Positions 1-7,952 of a stretch of DNA of 53,012 nt are shown piece by piece. The translations under genes and the position numbers were made by a program. A model generated the notes under the pieces. That model was given only the letters and a program-made list of their open reading frames with translations, made no database searches and had not been told where the DNA came from. Each line of letters opens with the position of its first letter. Position 1 is the first letter of the stretch. Location: NCBI GenBank assembly GCA_902537815.1, contig CACBCS010000013.1, positions 1 through 53,012 of the forward strand, in the 5' to 3' direction. Origin of the DNA: an uncultured Pseudohongiella sp. (GTDB lineage: Bacteria; Pseudomonadota; Gammaproteobacteria; Pseudomonadales; Pseudohongiellaceae).

Positions 1-2
1 TT

Positions 3-197
3 GACGGCTTCACTGAGCTGAATTTCAGCGGCCTAAAGTCCCTAAGAACACCGTCGAACAATATACGAGTGTTGCGCACTCAACTGCCACAAGTCGCGGC
101 TGGAAGTCATCAACACATCCAGGCCAGCAATGCAGGTGATCATGCTGTCTCCAGCAACCTGCAGTACCTGTCTCAGGAGGAGTTGGGTTTAGCCTAA
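3..197 (+). other. Possible 3' end of an unidentified gene
   Basis: An uninterrupted plus-strand frame enters from the window edge and ends at TAA 195-197, giving about 64 codons with coding-like composition. It would be convergent with fur. In Pseudomonas recN occupies this position, but the C-terminus here does not look like RecN to me. An overlapping minus-strand frame (25-381) also stays open, so chance openness is possible. I do not recognise a family. Confidence 0.22.
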
Positions 198-271
198 AGC
201 AGGGCGGCGCTGTGGTGACCGATGAGACGATTGGGAAAGCGCGCCAGGTACCAACCGCGACTCGAGCTTGT

Positions 272-679
272 TTAGCCCTTTTTACGAACGTATAGGACCA
301 GTGAGTGATCGATAATTTCGTAGCCGCGCTCGGCGGCGATCGCATATTGTCGCGCCTCGATCTCCTCGTCGACGAACTCAATCACTTCATTGGAATCTAC
401 ATCGACCATATGGTCATGGTGATCATCGGGCATCAACTCGAAAACCGAATGACCTCCCTCAAATTGATGCCGTGACACCAGACCTGCTGATTCGAACTGG
501 GTAAGCACGCGGTAGACGGTAGCCAGCCCGACGTCTTCTTCAGCTTCGATCAATGCCTTATACACATCCTCAGCGCTCAGATGCTTAGTTTCAGACTTTT
601 CGAGAATCTGGAGAATTTTCACTCGTGGCAAGGTGACTTTGAGACCGACGGCGCGAAGTTCTTGGTTTTCGGAGCCCAT
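272..679 (-). CDS. fur: Ferric uptake regulator Fur
   Basis: Global iron-responsive repressor that binds Fur boxes when loaded with Fe(II). The 135-residue length is normal. An N-terminal winged helix (with VGLATVYRVLTQFESAGLV at about 50-68) is followed by the dimerisation and metal domain with the His-rich segment DDHHDHMVDVDSNEVIEF around residues 85-102. E. coli Fur has a Cys-x-x-Cys after HHDH; here these positions are Asp and Ser, and the whole protein has no cysteine, so it must lack the Cys4 structural zinc site. Divergent from bamE, as in Pseudomonas (fur-omlA). It is distinct from the Zur paralogue at 7141-7638, which keeps both Cys pairs. Confidence 0.96.
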   Translation of the reverse strand: MGSENQELRAVGLKVTLPRVKILQILEKSETKHLSAEDVYKALIEAEEDVGLATVYRVLTQFESAGLVSRHQFEGGHSVFELMPDDHHDHMVDVDSNEVIEFVDEEIEARQYAIAAERGYEIIDHSLVLYVRKKG

Positions 680-712
680 TTTAACCCTCGCTTTGCATGG
701 TAGATGTCAGCT

Positions 713-722
713 TTGGCGCCAA
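713..722. promoter_or_regulatory. Palindrome in the fur/bamE divergent region
   Basis: TTGGCGCCAA is a perfect 10-base palindrome between the divergent fur and bamE starts. It does not match the AT-rich Fur box. It may be an operator or chance; position is the only support. Confidence 0.2.
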
Positions 723-872
723 CTGACTGTTTTTATTGTTGATTTACTTTAATCTGTATTTTTGCCGAACCGGAGAACGATGAATTTGACACTGCCAGCA
801 ATAACGTTATTATGCCCGCTCATCTGTGGTGTGGAAAGCACAGCGCTCCATAAACTGACCAACTACAAACCG

Positions 873-1289
873 ATGAACATCACCAATAACCTCAAGTCTC
901 GTCGTCAATCGCTATGTTGGATTCTGAAACCACTCATGCTTCTTTGCGCGACCTCGCTAGTTGGCTGCAACAATGTGGGTTCCATGGATTTTCCTGGAGT
1001 CTATAAAATCGGAATTGCGCAGGGCAACATCATCACACAGGAAATGGTCGATCAACTCCGCCCGGGAATGACAAAGCGTCAGGTGATTTTTGTGATGGGC
1101 ACACCTCTGGTCCGTGACCCTTACCATCAGGATCGCTGGGATTACATCTATAGCTTTCAGCCGGGAGGAGGCGTCCGGGGACAGGAAAGCATTTCCGTCT
1201 TCTTCATCGATGATGAACTTGTCAGCTTTACCGGTGACTTTGTACCAACGGACTCATTGATTCCAACCGAGGAAGTGAGTGACAGCTAG
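873..1289 (+). CDS. bamE: Outer membrane assembly lipoprotein BamE (SmpA/OmlA)
   Basis: Lipoprotein subunit of the BAM complex, which inserts beta-barrel proteins into the outer membrane. A hydrophobic segment ends in the lipobox LVGC. The mature part carries the BamE signature: [20 protein letters not shown], then [19 protein letters not shown], then the DRWDYIYSF strand. I chose ATG 873 because it puts the lipidated Cys at residue 32. Starts at TTG 762 and ATG 780 are in frame, and ATG 780 has the better ribosome site (GGAGA), but they would make an unusually long signal region. Its stop overlaps by four bases the convergent COG0523 gene. In Pseudomonas and E. coli the next gene is rnfH, which here lies 12 kb away. 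Confidence 0.92.
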   Translation: MNITNNLKSRRQSLCWILKPLMLLCATSLVGCNNVGSMDFPGVYKIGIAQGNIITQEMVDQLRPGMTKRQVIFVMGTPLVRDPYHQDRWDYIYSFQPGGGVRGQESISVFFIDDELVSFTGDFVPTDSLIPTEEVSDS

Positions 1290-2326
1290 CTCGGCTCCTC
1301 GCTACCAACCCGACAATCGAGCAATAGTTTTTCTAAACCTGCAAATATATCAGGTCTCCTAGTTATGACTTCAACACGGCTGTCAGGCATGAAATTAAAC
1401 CGGAGCTGCGTTACCACATCACCGGCTTTATTAAATCCGATAAAACCCTCGGACGTGATGAAAACACCTTTCAATCGTTCTGCATCTAAGGCCTGAAAAA
1501 GTGAAAGCAGCTTCATTGGATCGAACTGCCAGCCTGGATTAAATATCCAGCCGCGACTAAAGAAACCATCTCCCGCATTATCCGCGCTTACAAACCCTTC
1601 TATAGGTGTATCAAGCGTCAGTGGTAAAGCGGACGAATTATTAAGGGTTGCAACTTCGCTATATGCATTTTGGTTCTTTTCACTCGCAGATCGCGCAAGC
1701 CATTCCAGCTCTACTGCGCCACGTCTGACCTGATGAATTTGTTTTTCATCAAGGCCAAAGTTTTCATCTATATACCCGACAAGTAGAGGAAAATCATCGG
1801 GATCATATAGATCAGCTTTATTTGCGATGACAACTTCAGCTATTTCGATTTGCTGGTTGAAGGTGTCGTTAGACGTATATCTGGAATCTTTGATTTTTCT
1901 GGCATCCACTAGGGAAAGTGTGGCCTGGAGGTTCAGCACTTCGCGATAGTATCCACCAGACAGAATAGCGAGCACTTCCTTTGGGTGGCCAAGCCCTGTC
2001 GGTTCAATCAAAAGGCGGTGTGGTTTAGACTCCTGAAGCAATAGGTTTAATGCCATCTGCATCGGTAAGCCATTAGCACAGCACATACAGCCACCAGGAA
2101 CCTGACGAATTGTCACGCCACCCTGGTGTCCGTTCGCACTGGAGAACAAATTCGAATCAATGCCTACTTCGCCAAACTCGTTAACCAATACAGCCCACCG
2201 CTCTTCTATTGGTTTTTGAGACAGCAACTTTTGAATCACCGTAGTTTTCCCGACTCCAAGAAAACCTGTAATGATGTTGGTTGGAATCTGAGTGATTGAG
2301 TCCTTACCTTTAGTATTCGCCATCAC
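1286..2326 (-). CDS. COG0523 (CobW/ZigA-like) GTP-dependent metal chaperone
   Basis: G3E-family GTPase of the CobW/COG0523 group, whose zinc-linked members deliver zinc to client enzymes under deficiency. Visible are the Walker A loop GFLGVGKTT (about 21-29), the metal-binding CMCC motif (80-83) preceded by GG, the EPTGLGHP segment, and the base-specificity motif NKAD. A CobW C-terminal domain follows. At 346 residues it is full length. It directly follows the merC-like gene (stop TGA, then GTG ATG; ATG 2323 is the alternative start), so the two should be one transcript. The Zur box at 2831-2849 lies upstream of that pair. The zinc role is inferred from the motif plus neighbours zur, hisI paralogue and ZnuD-like receptors. 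Confidence 0.9.
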   Translation of the reverse strand: MMANTKGKDSITQIPTNIITGFLGVGKTTVIQKLLSQKPIEERWAVLVNEFGEVGIDSNLFSSANGHQGGVTIRQVPGGCMCCANGLPMQMALNLLLQESKPHRLLIEPTGLGHPKEVLAILSGGYYREVLNLQATLSLVDARKIKDSRYTSNDTFNQQIEIAEVVIANKADLYDPDDFPLLVGYIDENFGLDEKQIHQVRRGAVELEWLARSASEKNQNAYSEVATLNNSSALPLTLDTPIEGFVSADNAGDGFFSRGWIFNPGWQFDPMKLLSLFQALDAERLKGVFITSEGFIGFNKAGDVVTQLRFNFMPDSRVEVITRRPDIFAGLEKLLLDCRVGSEEPS

Positions 2327-2734
2327 TCAATCTGAACCAGCAATGGGTCTGAAATCTCCGCTGTGACCTAGCCTAATATTGCGAGCGTGGGCATAGGCAA
2401 CAATTAAGCTTCCCGCTACGGTTATCGCAATCTCACCGATTTCGCCTGTGGTTTCCTCACCAAGTATCGCAACTAGCAGCAGAACGCAAAGGCCACTTAC
2501 TCCGATAATCGGGACGGAATACTGGCCGTGCTTGCGGAACCCCATTACGAGCGCCAGCAGACTCGCAGGCAGGACCAAAAATAGGATACCGTAGTGAAAC
2601 CTTTCATCTTCAAGAAACGCTGCACCGAGTGTTGGCAAGATCAGTAATGGCATCAACGAAAGCAAGCAATGTGCAAGGCACACCAGAGACAAGCCTATCG
2701 CTGTTGTGTCCAATGTTGTTTGTGAGTTTTTCAT
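2327..2734 (-). CDS. MerC-domain inner membrane protein
   Basis: A 135-residue protein with four hydrophobic segments. It has the MerC-type first helix: TAIGLSLVCLAHCLLSLMP, with Cys residues four apart (about 19 and 23). Classical MerC moves Hg(II) across the inner membrane, but no other mer gene is present. MerC-like proteins are also found beside COG0523 and Zur genes, so transport or sensing of zinc or another soft metal is the better inference. It is first in a two-gene unit with the COG0523 GTPase (no gap). Its promoter region contains the Zur box at 2831-2849, so de-repression in low zinc is likely. Confidence 0.78.
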   Translation of the reverse strand: MKNSQTTLDTTAIGLSLVCLAHCLLSLMPLLILPTLGAAFLEDERFHYGILFLVLPASLLALVMGFRKHGQYSVPIIGVSGLCVLLLVAILGEETTGEIGEIAITVAGSLIVAYAHARNIRLGHSGDFRPIAGSD

Positions 2735-2830
2735 TAGCCCTTGCCTGAAGCCAAGTGAAGAGTGATGTGCCTAGGCACGCTCGAACGCCGATCAATCGGC
2801 AGCATCGCACAGATTTTAGTTACTTCTTAA

Positions 2831-2849
2831 AATGTTACTATATAACATT
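2831..2849. promoter_or_regulatory. Zur box between merC-like gene and small exported protein gene
   Basis: AATGTTACTATATAACATT is an inverted repeat AATGTTA-N5-TAACATT. It matches the core of the enterobacterial Zur operator (ATGTTATA-N-TATAACAT). It sits between the divergent genes starting at 2734 (minus) and 2873 (plus), 24 bases from the latter, and can therefore control both transcripts. A zur gene is encoded 4.3 kb away. Confidence 0.85.
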
Positions 2850-2872
2850 ATGGAATTAGGGTATTCTACGCC

Positions 2873-3160
2873 ATGACCACTACTAACGCCATAGCAAAAC
2901 GATGGAAGCACCTTTGCCGGATTGGCTGTCTGTGCGCTTTGCTCGTTTTTGCACAAGCCGTAATAGCAGAACATCTCGCTGATCCAGATTGCGAAGATGA
3001 ATGTTGTTACCTATGTCAAAGCAATGGTGATTATGAAGATTATACTGCGAGTGATGATAGTTCTGGTGCAGTATCAAATTGGTTTAATGCAAACCCTCAC
3101 CCTCACGAATCTCGCAAAAACAGGACAATTGAAGCCCCTCAAATCAGAGACCCTCCGTGA
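2873..3160 (+). CDS. Small exported His/Cys-rich protein, zinc-receptor partner
   Basis: A 95-residue protein with an N-terminal signal or anchor segment (CLCALLVFAQAVIA, about 20-33). A short metal-ligand-rich region follows (HLADPDCEDECCYLCQS: one His and four Cys), then an acidic tail with HPHES. It resembles the DUF2946-like proteins that accompany TonB receptors, but I would not assign it firmly. It stands 75 bases before the ZnuD-like receptor gene and right behind the Zur box. The second receptor (9390-11618) has an analogous upstream gene (11708-12052). A periplasmic metal-handling role is inferred. Confidence 0.7.
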   Translation: MTTTNAIAKRWKHLCRIGCLCALLVFAQAVIAEHLADPDCEDECCYLCQSNGDYEDYTASDDSSGAVSNWFNANPHPHESRKNRTIEAPQIRDPP

Positions 3161-3235
3161 CACTCCTTGTAAGTCAATTCTGCGAGTCAATTTCTGATAC
3201 TCGCCTAAATTTCGATTTTTAAAGGAGTGATTGAG

Positions 3236-5356
3236 ATGCGCAGTCATGCGCCCCAAATGAAAAGTACATTCACGTTATCGGTATTAACTGCAGCCATTAG
3301 TAGCGCCCTTCAAGCGCAACCATCCACCAATCAAGTCATAGAAGAAGTTGTTGTGCGTGCCCACCCTCTTTCCGCTGAAGGACTGGCGCAGCCTATCGCA
3401 GTTTTGAGTGGCATCGAGCTACAACGAGTCCTCTCTACCTCACTGGGAGAGACCTTGCGCAACGTGCCTGGAGTAAATTCGGCAAGCTTTGGACAGGCAG
3501 TCGGCAGACCTGTGATCCGCGGCCTTGGCGGTCCGCGGGTCAAAGTGATGGAAGATCGGATTGATAGTCTCGATGTGTCTGTTTCCAGTCTAGACCACAT
3601 GTTAATGGTAGAGCCTTTTACGGCTGACAGTATCGAAGTTCTGAAAGGTCCCAGTACTTTGCTTTAAGGCAGCGGCGCAATAGGTGGGTTCGTCGATGTA
3701 CACACTGGGCGCACACCCCATGAAGTACCTGAAAACCTTTCAGGATCTTATCAGGTGAGGGATGCGGACAATGCTAATCAAACCACAGCATCAGGACGTC
3801 TTGACGGTGGAGCTGGTAATTTTGCTGTTCATCTAGATGCTTTCTACCGGGATGCCGATGAATATGAAATTCCAGGCTTCGCTGAATCAAGCGCCATGCG
3901 GGCTCTGGAAGAACAAGATGGTCACGATGACCACGATGACCATAGCGGGGACACGGAAGCATTTGGCATTCTCCCAAACAGCCAGTTAGAAGCAGCAGGC
4001 GGCGCATTCGGAGCATCATATATCGGTGAGCGCAGCTTTATTGGGTTCTCCTTATCCAACTATGACGCAAAATATGGTTTACTCGGACATAGCGATTCTC
4101 ACCACGACAACCACGGTGATGAACATGACGACGACCACAATGATGAGCATGACGACCATCACGATGCTCATGGCGACGAAGACGGTGGCGCAGTGCTTGA
4201 TCTTGCGCAGACCCGTTTTGATTTAGAATCGGGCATGGAAAATCCGCTTGCTGGTATACAAGCCCTAAACTTTCGTTTGGGTTACAACAATTATGAGCAC
4301 GTTGAATTTGAAGGCAGCGGAGAAGCAGGCACTGTTTTTGCCACTGAGGCGTTAGAGTTTCGCCTTGAATTGACTCATGATGCCTTCGGTTTTGAAGGAG
4401 CCTCCGGTATTCAAATTTCGAGCCGTGAATTCTCTGCCATTGGCGAGGAAGCCTTTGTTCAGCCGGTTGATACACAAACATTTGGTTTATTTTATGTTGG
4501 ACAGCGCAGATTCGGAGAACTAGGCCTCGAAGCAGGCGTTCGTTATGAACACGTTGATCAGGACCCGACCACTGGAGAAAAACGCAGCTTTGACCTTGGA
4601 TCAGCCTCACTGGGTCTAATCCAACCTCTTGGGGAACGCTGGACTCTCAGTGGACAGCTTGATTACTCAGCTAGAGCGCCGATTGCTGAAGAACTCTTTT
4701 CTGATGGACCACACCTTGTGACCCAAAGTGTAGAGATTGGAGACAGTTCACTAAATGAAGAAACGGCTGCGAACTTGTCAGCAACGCTGCGCTATGCTTT
4801 TGCCTCTGTTGACTTTTCGTTGAGCGCTTATATTACGGATTTCGGTGACTTCATCTACGAAGCGAACACCGGCACGGAAATCGATGAACTGACGGTCCTT
4901 CAGTGGACACAGGCTGATGCAACATTACGTGGCTTTGACGCGGATGCAACCTGGCGCGCGATGGACTGGCAAGGCGGCGGTCTGACCTTTAATGCTGGAT
5001 TTGACTCAGTGAGAGCTCAGCTAAATAGCGGCAACAACAGAAATCTCCCGCGTATACCGCCTCAGCGCTGGCGCCTTGGAGCGCTTTTTGATTTGGATAG
5101 CCTGCAAGCAGAGATCAGTTGGCGAAGAGTGAGTGATCAAGAAAAAGTCGGTATCGCTGAGTTGCCCACTGAAGGTTATGACGATCTGCGACTACATATC
5201 GGCTATAGCTTGGATGGAGGCGAAAATCCGATACAGCTATTCTTGAGTGGGCGTAACCTCACAGACGACGAGCAGCGTCTTCATACCTCTTTTATCAAAG
5301 ATCTTGCCCCGCAACTAGGCAGAACAATTGAAGCGGGTGTCCAGATGCAGTTCTAA
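3236..5356 (+). pseudogene. ZnuD-like TonB-dependent zinc receptor, interrupted by one in-frame stop
   Basis: Outer membrane receptor of about 706 codons. It has a signal peptide, TonB box region (IEEVVVRAHPL), plug domain (SLGETLRNVPGVNS, RPVIRGLGG) and a C-terminal barrel ending in Phe. Extracellular loops have two His/Asp clusters (HDDHDDH near codon 227 and a longer one near codons 285-310), as in ZnuD zinc receptors. The start is ATG 3236 with AAAGGAG eight bases upstream. TAA at 3665-3667 interrupts the frame: the text reads GPSTLL-stop-GSGAIGG, where the paralogue at 9390-11618 has GPSTLHYGSGAIGG. The stop thus replaces the conserved Tyr, and the frame is otherwise open to 5356. It may be a true nonsense mutation or a sequencing error. 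It should be Zur-controlled through the box at 2831-2849. Confidence 0.88.
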
Positions 5357-5373
5357 CAGCGCGTTCGCGGAAC

Positions 5374-5423
5374 AAGCAGGCAAGGTTGCGCTCTTTAATT
5401 GAGCCAAGCAATCTTGTCTGCTT
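5374..5423. terminator. Bidirectional terminator-like hairpin between receptor and hisI
   Basis: A long imperfect inverted repeat (left arm AAGCAGGCAAGGTTGCGCTC, right arm GAGC...CAATCTTGTCTGCTT) around a TTTAATT loop, with a few bulged bases. It lies between the convergent ends of the ZnuD-like receptor (5356) and hisI (5422), overlapping the hisI stop by two bases. The position suits termination in both directions. Confidence 0.6.
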
Positions 5424-5868
5424 AATTTGATGAGCTTTTGGAAGTTATAGTCACTGCCTCTCCATCCATATCAAGATCGAGATAGAAGCAGTCCTTGCGC
5501 CCAGTATGGCACGCACTTCCCTTTTGTCTTACTTTACACAATACAGCGTCCCCATCACAATCAAAGCTGATCGACTGGACTAGTTGGTAGTGACCGCTCG
5601 TTTCTCCTTTGAGCCATAGCTTTTGCCTACTGCGCGACCAGTAGGTCATGAAACCGGTACTGATTGTTTGCTCCAGCGCGACTCGATTCATCCACGCTAG
5701 CATTAGAACCCTTCCAGTTTCAACATCCTGAGCAATGACTGGAACCAGTCCCGCATCGTTAAATGTGAGCCGTTCAACTAATTCTCTGAATGGGACCTGG
5801 TCGCCCGGCTCAGAACTTTCCAGCTCCCTAAAGAAATCTCTGTCCGAAGCGTCCATCTTTCTACCCAT
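5422..5868 (-). CDS. hisI: Phosphoribosyl-AMP cyclohydrolase paralogue (HisI type)
   Basis: Enzyme of histidine biosynthesis that opens the purine ring of phosphoribosyl-AMP; the family is zinc-dependent. At 148 residues it is a stand-alone HisI without a HisE domain. Conserved parts are MLAWMNRVAL, YWSRSRQKLWLKGETSGH, and the metal-ligand cysteines in FDCDGDAVL, SACHTGR and DCFY. There are no other his genes here. A separate hisI inside a Zur/COG0523 locus is a known pattern, interpreted as a backup copy under zinc limitation or a COG0523 client; that role is inferred. GRKMDAS allows a second start at codon 5. A Zur-like half-site lies just upstream (5877-5899). Confidence 0.9.
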   Translation of the reverse strand: MGRKMDASDRDFFRELESSEPGDQVPFRELVERLTFNDAGLVPVIAQDVETGRVLMLAWMNRVALEQTISTGFMTYWSRSRQKLWLKGETSGHYQLVQSISFDCDGDAVLCKVRQKGSACHTGRKDCFYLDLDMDGEAVTITSKSSSN

Positions 5869-5876
5869 ACAACAGC

Positions 5877-5899
5877 GAAATGTTAAATTTCAGCATGCT
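5877..5899 (-). promoter_or_regulatory. Degenerate Zur-like operator before hisI
   Basis: On the plus strand the site reads GAAATGTTAAA, then T, then TTCAGCATGCT. The left arm matches the Zur half-site GAAATGTTATA at 10 of 11 positions; the right arm keeps only about half (including CAT). It is nine bases upstream of the hisI start. Functional assignment is tentative. Confidence 0.4.
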
Positions 5900-5917
5900 C
5901 TTTTGATGATCGTGTTG

Positions 5918-6943
5918 TTAAAGTATGGCCCCTTTAGTAATCAGGCTAATTCGATATAAGCCAGTCCGGGCCGTCATGTACAAATCCGAACCGTCACCAC
6001 CCCAGGCGATATTGGCCGGCAGTTCTGGAGGGTTTATATTTCCAAGGTGGTTACCTTCACTGTCGAACACCCATACACCGCCAGGCCCGGTGGCAAAGAT
6101 ATTACCATTAACATCTATCTTCATACCGTCTGCTGCACCAGCGACCTCCTGGTCATTAACATCAAAGAAAACCCTCTGATTCGCCAGCCCACCTGCATCA
6201 TTAACATCGTAGGCATACCAAACTTTGTCGCTACCATCGGAATTTGCCACATACAGAGTACGTTCATCCAAAGATAGCGCTATACCATTCGGGCGGGATT
6301 GATTTCTCTCTAAAAGCTCAAGCTCACCAGTCTCGGGGTGCAACTTGTAAATCCCGTTGAAATCAAGTTCTCGTAGCGGATCTGATTCCTGCTCGGGCAG
6401 GCCATAAGAAGGATCTGTAAAATACAGCCAACCACTTGAATGCCATACCGAATCATTTGGACTATTTAGACGGCTAAAACCATAACTGTGAGCCAGAATG
6501 GTCCTACTGCCGTTCGTTTCAAGACGAGAAACTAAGCGATTGCCATGTTCCATCAATAATAAGCGTCCCTGCTGATCGATTGTCAGGCCATTCGACCCCA
6601 CAGATTCATGCGCTGCTTCTCCTTCAAACACCGGCTTGAGGAATGTGTCCAATCCCTCTTCGTCACTCCAAGTGTGAATCGCGTTGCTGCGCAGGTCGCT
6701 AAAGTAGAGCCGATTGCCACGCCGATCCCATACAGGTCCCTCGGTAAAGACGAACCCCCCGACGAGTTTCTCAATCTTGGCTCCCTGAGGCACGAGAGCG
6801 TCAAACGCCGGGTCAACACGCTTGATACTGCCGCCGTTTACTATTTCAGCACCATCTTTTGACACTTCGGTAGACTCTCCACCACACGCATAAAGTAAGC
6901 AAGCAGAAAGACAAATAACAATGAGGCGGTTAAATAAAGTCAT
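5918..6943 (-). CDS. SMP-30/gluconolactonase-family lipoprotein
   Basis: A 341-residue six-bladed propeller protein of the SMP-30/gluconolactonase/LRE family, which are mostly metal-dependent lactonases. The N-terminus is a lipoprotein signal with LLYAC (Cys 20), so it is probably anchored in the cell envelope. Family landmarks: FTEGPVWDRRGNRLYFSDL (with the metal-ligand Glu), SNGLTIDQQGRLLLMEHGN, RLNSPNDSVWHSSGWLYFTD (Asn ligand), NGIALSLDERTLYVANSDG and ADGMKIDVNGNIFATGPGG (Asp region). The substrate is unknown. It lies between hisI and zur, all on the minus strand, but 197 bases separate it from zur, so a common transcript is uncertain. Confidence 0.85.
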   Translation of the reverse strand: MTLFNRLIVICLSACLLYACGGESTEVSKDGAEIVNGGSIKRVDPAFDALVPQGAKIEKLVGGFVFTEGPVWDRRGNRLYFSDLRSNAIHTWSDEEGLDTFLKPVFEGEAAHESVGSNGLTIDQQGRLLLMEHGNRLVSRLETNGSRTILAHSYGFSRLNSPNDSVWHSSGWLYFTDPSYGLPEQESDPLRELDFNGIYKLHPETGELELLERNQSRPNGIALSLDERTLYVANSDGSDKVWYAYDVNDAGGLANQRVFFDVNDQEVAGAADGMKIDVNGNIFATGPGGVWVFDSEGNHLGNINPPELPANIAWGGDGSDLYMTARTGLYRISLITKGAIL

Positions 6944-7140
6944 GTTTCCTCCCAGGACTCAGGGTGTTATTGGTTGAGGATCTATCTTGAATCGCAATGC
7001 TGGAATACCCTTCTGTCCCCAAGTATGGCGAATTGTAACTAAGTGTTATGACAAAGCTGTGGGACTTAGACTGCCTCGCTTCCGAACTGTTTAGCAAGAA
7101 CTCTTTGAACACTCATCGATTATTGTGTGATAGCTGACCT

Positions 7141-7638
7141 TTATGCAGGCTGGCAGCGAATACACAAGCCAAGGAGCTCGACAGTTTCAGTTTTGATTTT
7201 GAATTCCTCATCCTGCGCGGCCCTCTCCAGCCATGCGCTGATTTTCGAATTCTCTATTTCTCTGATTTCAGAGCAGTTTTCGCAGATAAGGAAGTGACCG
7301 CTGTGTTCTGCGTTTGGTTGGCTGCATCCCACGTAGGCGTTCAGGGATTCAATCTTGTGAACAAGGCCCCGCTCTTGCAAAAAGTCAAGCGTACGATAAA
7401 CAGTAGTCGGCGCAACGCCGCTGCGTATATCCGATAGCTTTTTCAGTAAATGATACGCCTTCGCCGGCTTGTGCTCTGACCAGACAAGTTCTAGCACCTG
7501 TCTGCGCAAGCCCGTAAACCGTTCACCCTCTTGCGCGCAGCGCACCTCCGCGCGCGCCAACGCTGTCTGTATACACGCATCGTGATTGTGCTTCAAACTG
7601 CGTTCAGTTTTCCTCTTAGGCTGACTCGTTTTGCTCAT
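7141..7638 (-). CDS. zur: Zinc uptake regulator Zur
   Basis: Fur-superfamily repressor that shuts zinc-uptake genes when zinc is plentiful. The 165-residue protein has an N-terminal basic extension, a winged helix (TGLRRQVLELVW, then VAPTTVYRTLDFLQERGLVH) and a C-terminal zinc domain with GHFLICENCSEIREIE and LCIRCQ: two Cys-x-x-Cys pairs forming the structural site. This separates it from the cysteine-free Fur at 272-679. Its surroundings (COG0523 GTPase, ZnuD-like receptors, extra hisI) strongly support Zur over the other Fur relatives. A possible self-regulatory site lies at 7729-7745. Confidence 0.93.
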   Translation of the reverse strand: MSKTSQPKRKTERSLKHNHDACIQTALARAEVRCAQEGERFTGLRRQVLELVWSEHKPAKAYHLLKKLSDIRSGVAPTTVYRTLDFLQERGLVHKIESLNAYVGCSQPNAEHSGHFLICENCSEIREIENSKISAWLERAAQDEEFKIKTETVELLGLCIRCQPA

Positions 7639-7952
7639 GATATTCTCGTCGCTTTAGCTTCTATCGAGGCCACTCGGGACACCACTGACAAGATCTTATA
7701 GTCACGCTACGGACTCGATTACAGTTAGAGTGATATATTATAACTAATAACGCGCACCGCGAAAGTTCTAGCAACACCTCTACCCGCCCAACCAACTGTC
7801 GCAGCACTTGAGTTTGCGCAGGAATGTATGGATAGCGAGCGCCTCGATTTGAAGGCTTTCTGGATAAAGCAGATCCTGAATATGACCTAGCGAATCGATG
7901 ATGCAAAATTACCAAGGTGGCTCAAAGACCACTGCAACCTGCGCTCTAGCCT
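7639..7952. other. Intergenic region upstream of zur
   Basis: 314 bases between zur and the broken aspartoacylase-like gene. It contains the Zur-like inverted repeat at 7729-7745 and should hold the zur promoter. An 84-codon minus-strand frame (7661-7915) and a plus-strand open stretch without a start codon are present, but neither looks like a functional gene. Confidence 0.5.
7729..7745 (-). promoter_or_regulatory. Zur-like inverted repeat upstream of zur
   Basis: AGTGATA-TAT-TATAACT: six of seven arm positions pair, and the right arm TATAAC matches the Zur core. It lies 91 bases upstream of zur. The match is weaker than the 2831-2849 box because the ATG/CAT ends are missing. Confidence 0.35.

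Noticed and set aside
4038..4610. 190-codon minus-strand frame inside the first receptor
   Set aside because: Antisense shadow of a strong receptor coding frame; openness is caused by the biased His/Asp codons.
6944..7140. ATAAC-ACTTA-GTTAC repeat upstream of the gluconolactonase-like gene as a Zur box
   Set aside because: The arms are in the opposite order to the Zur operator (TAAC before GTTA), so it is not a match.
7661..7915. 84-codon minus-strand frame upstream of zur
   Set aside because: No ribosome site, no recognisable motif, and it covers the likely zur promoter and operator.
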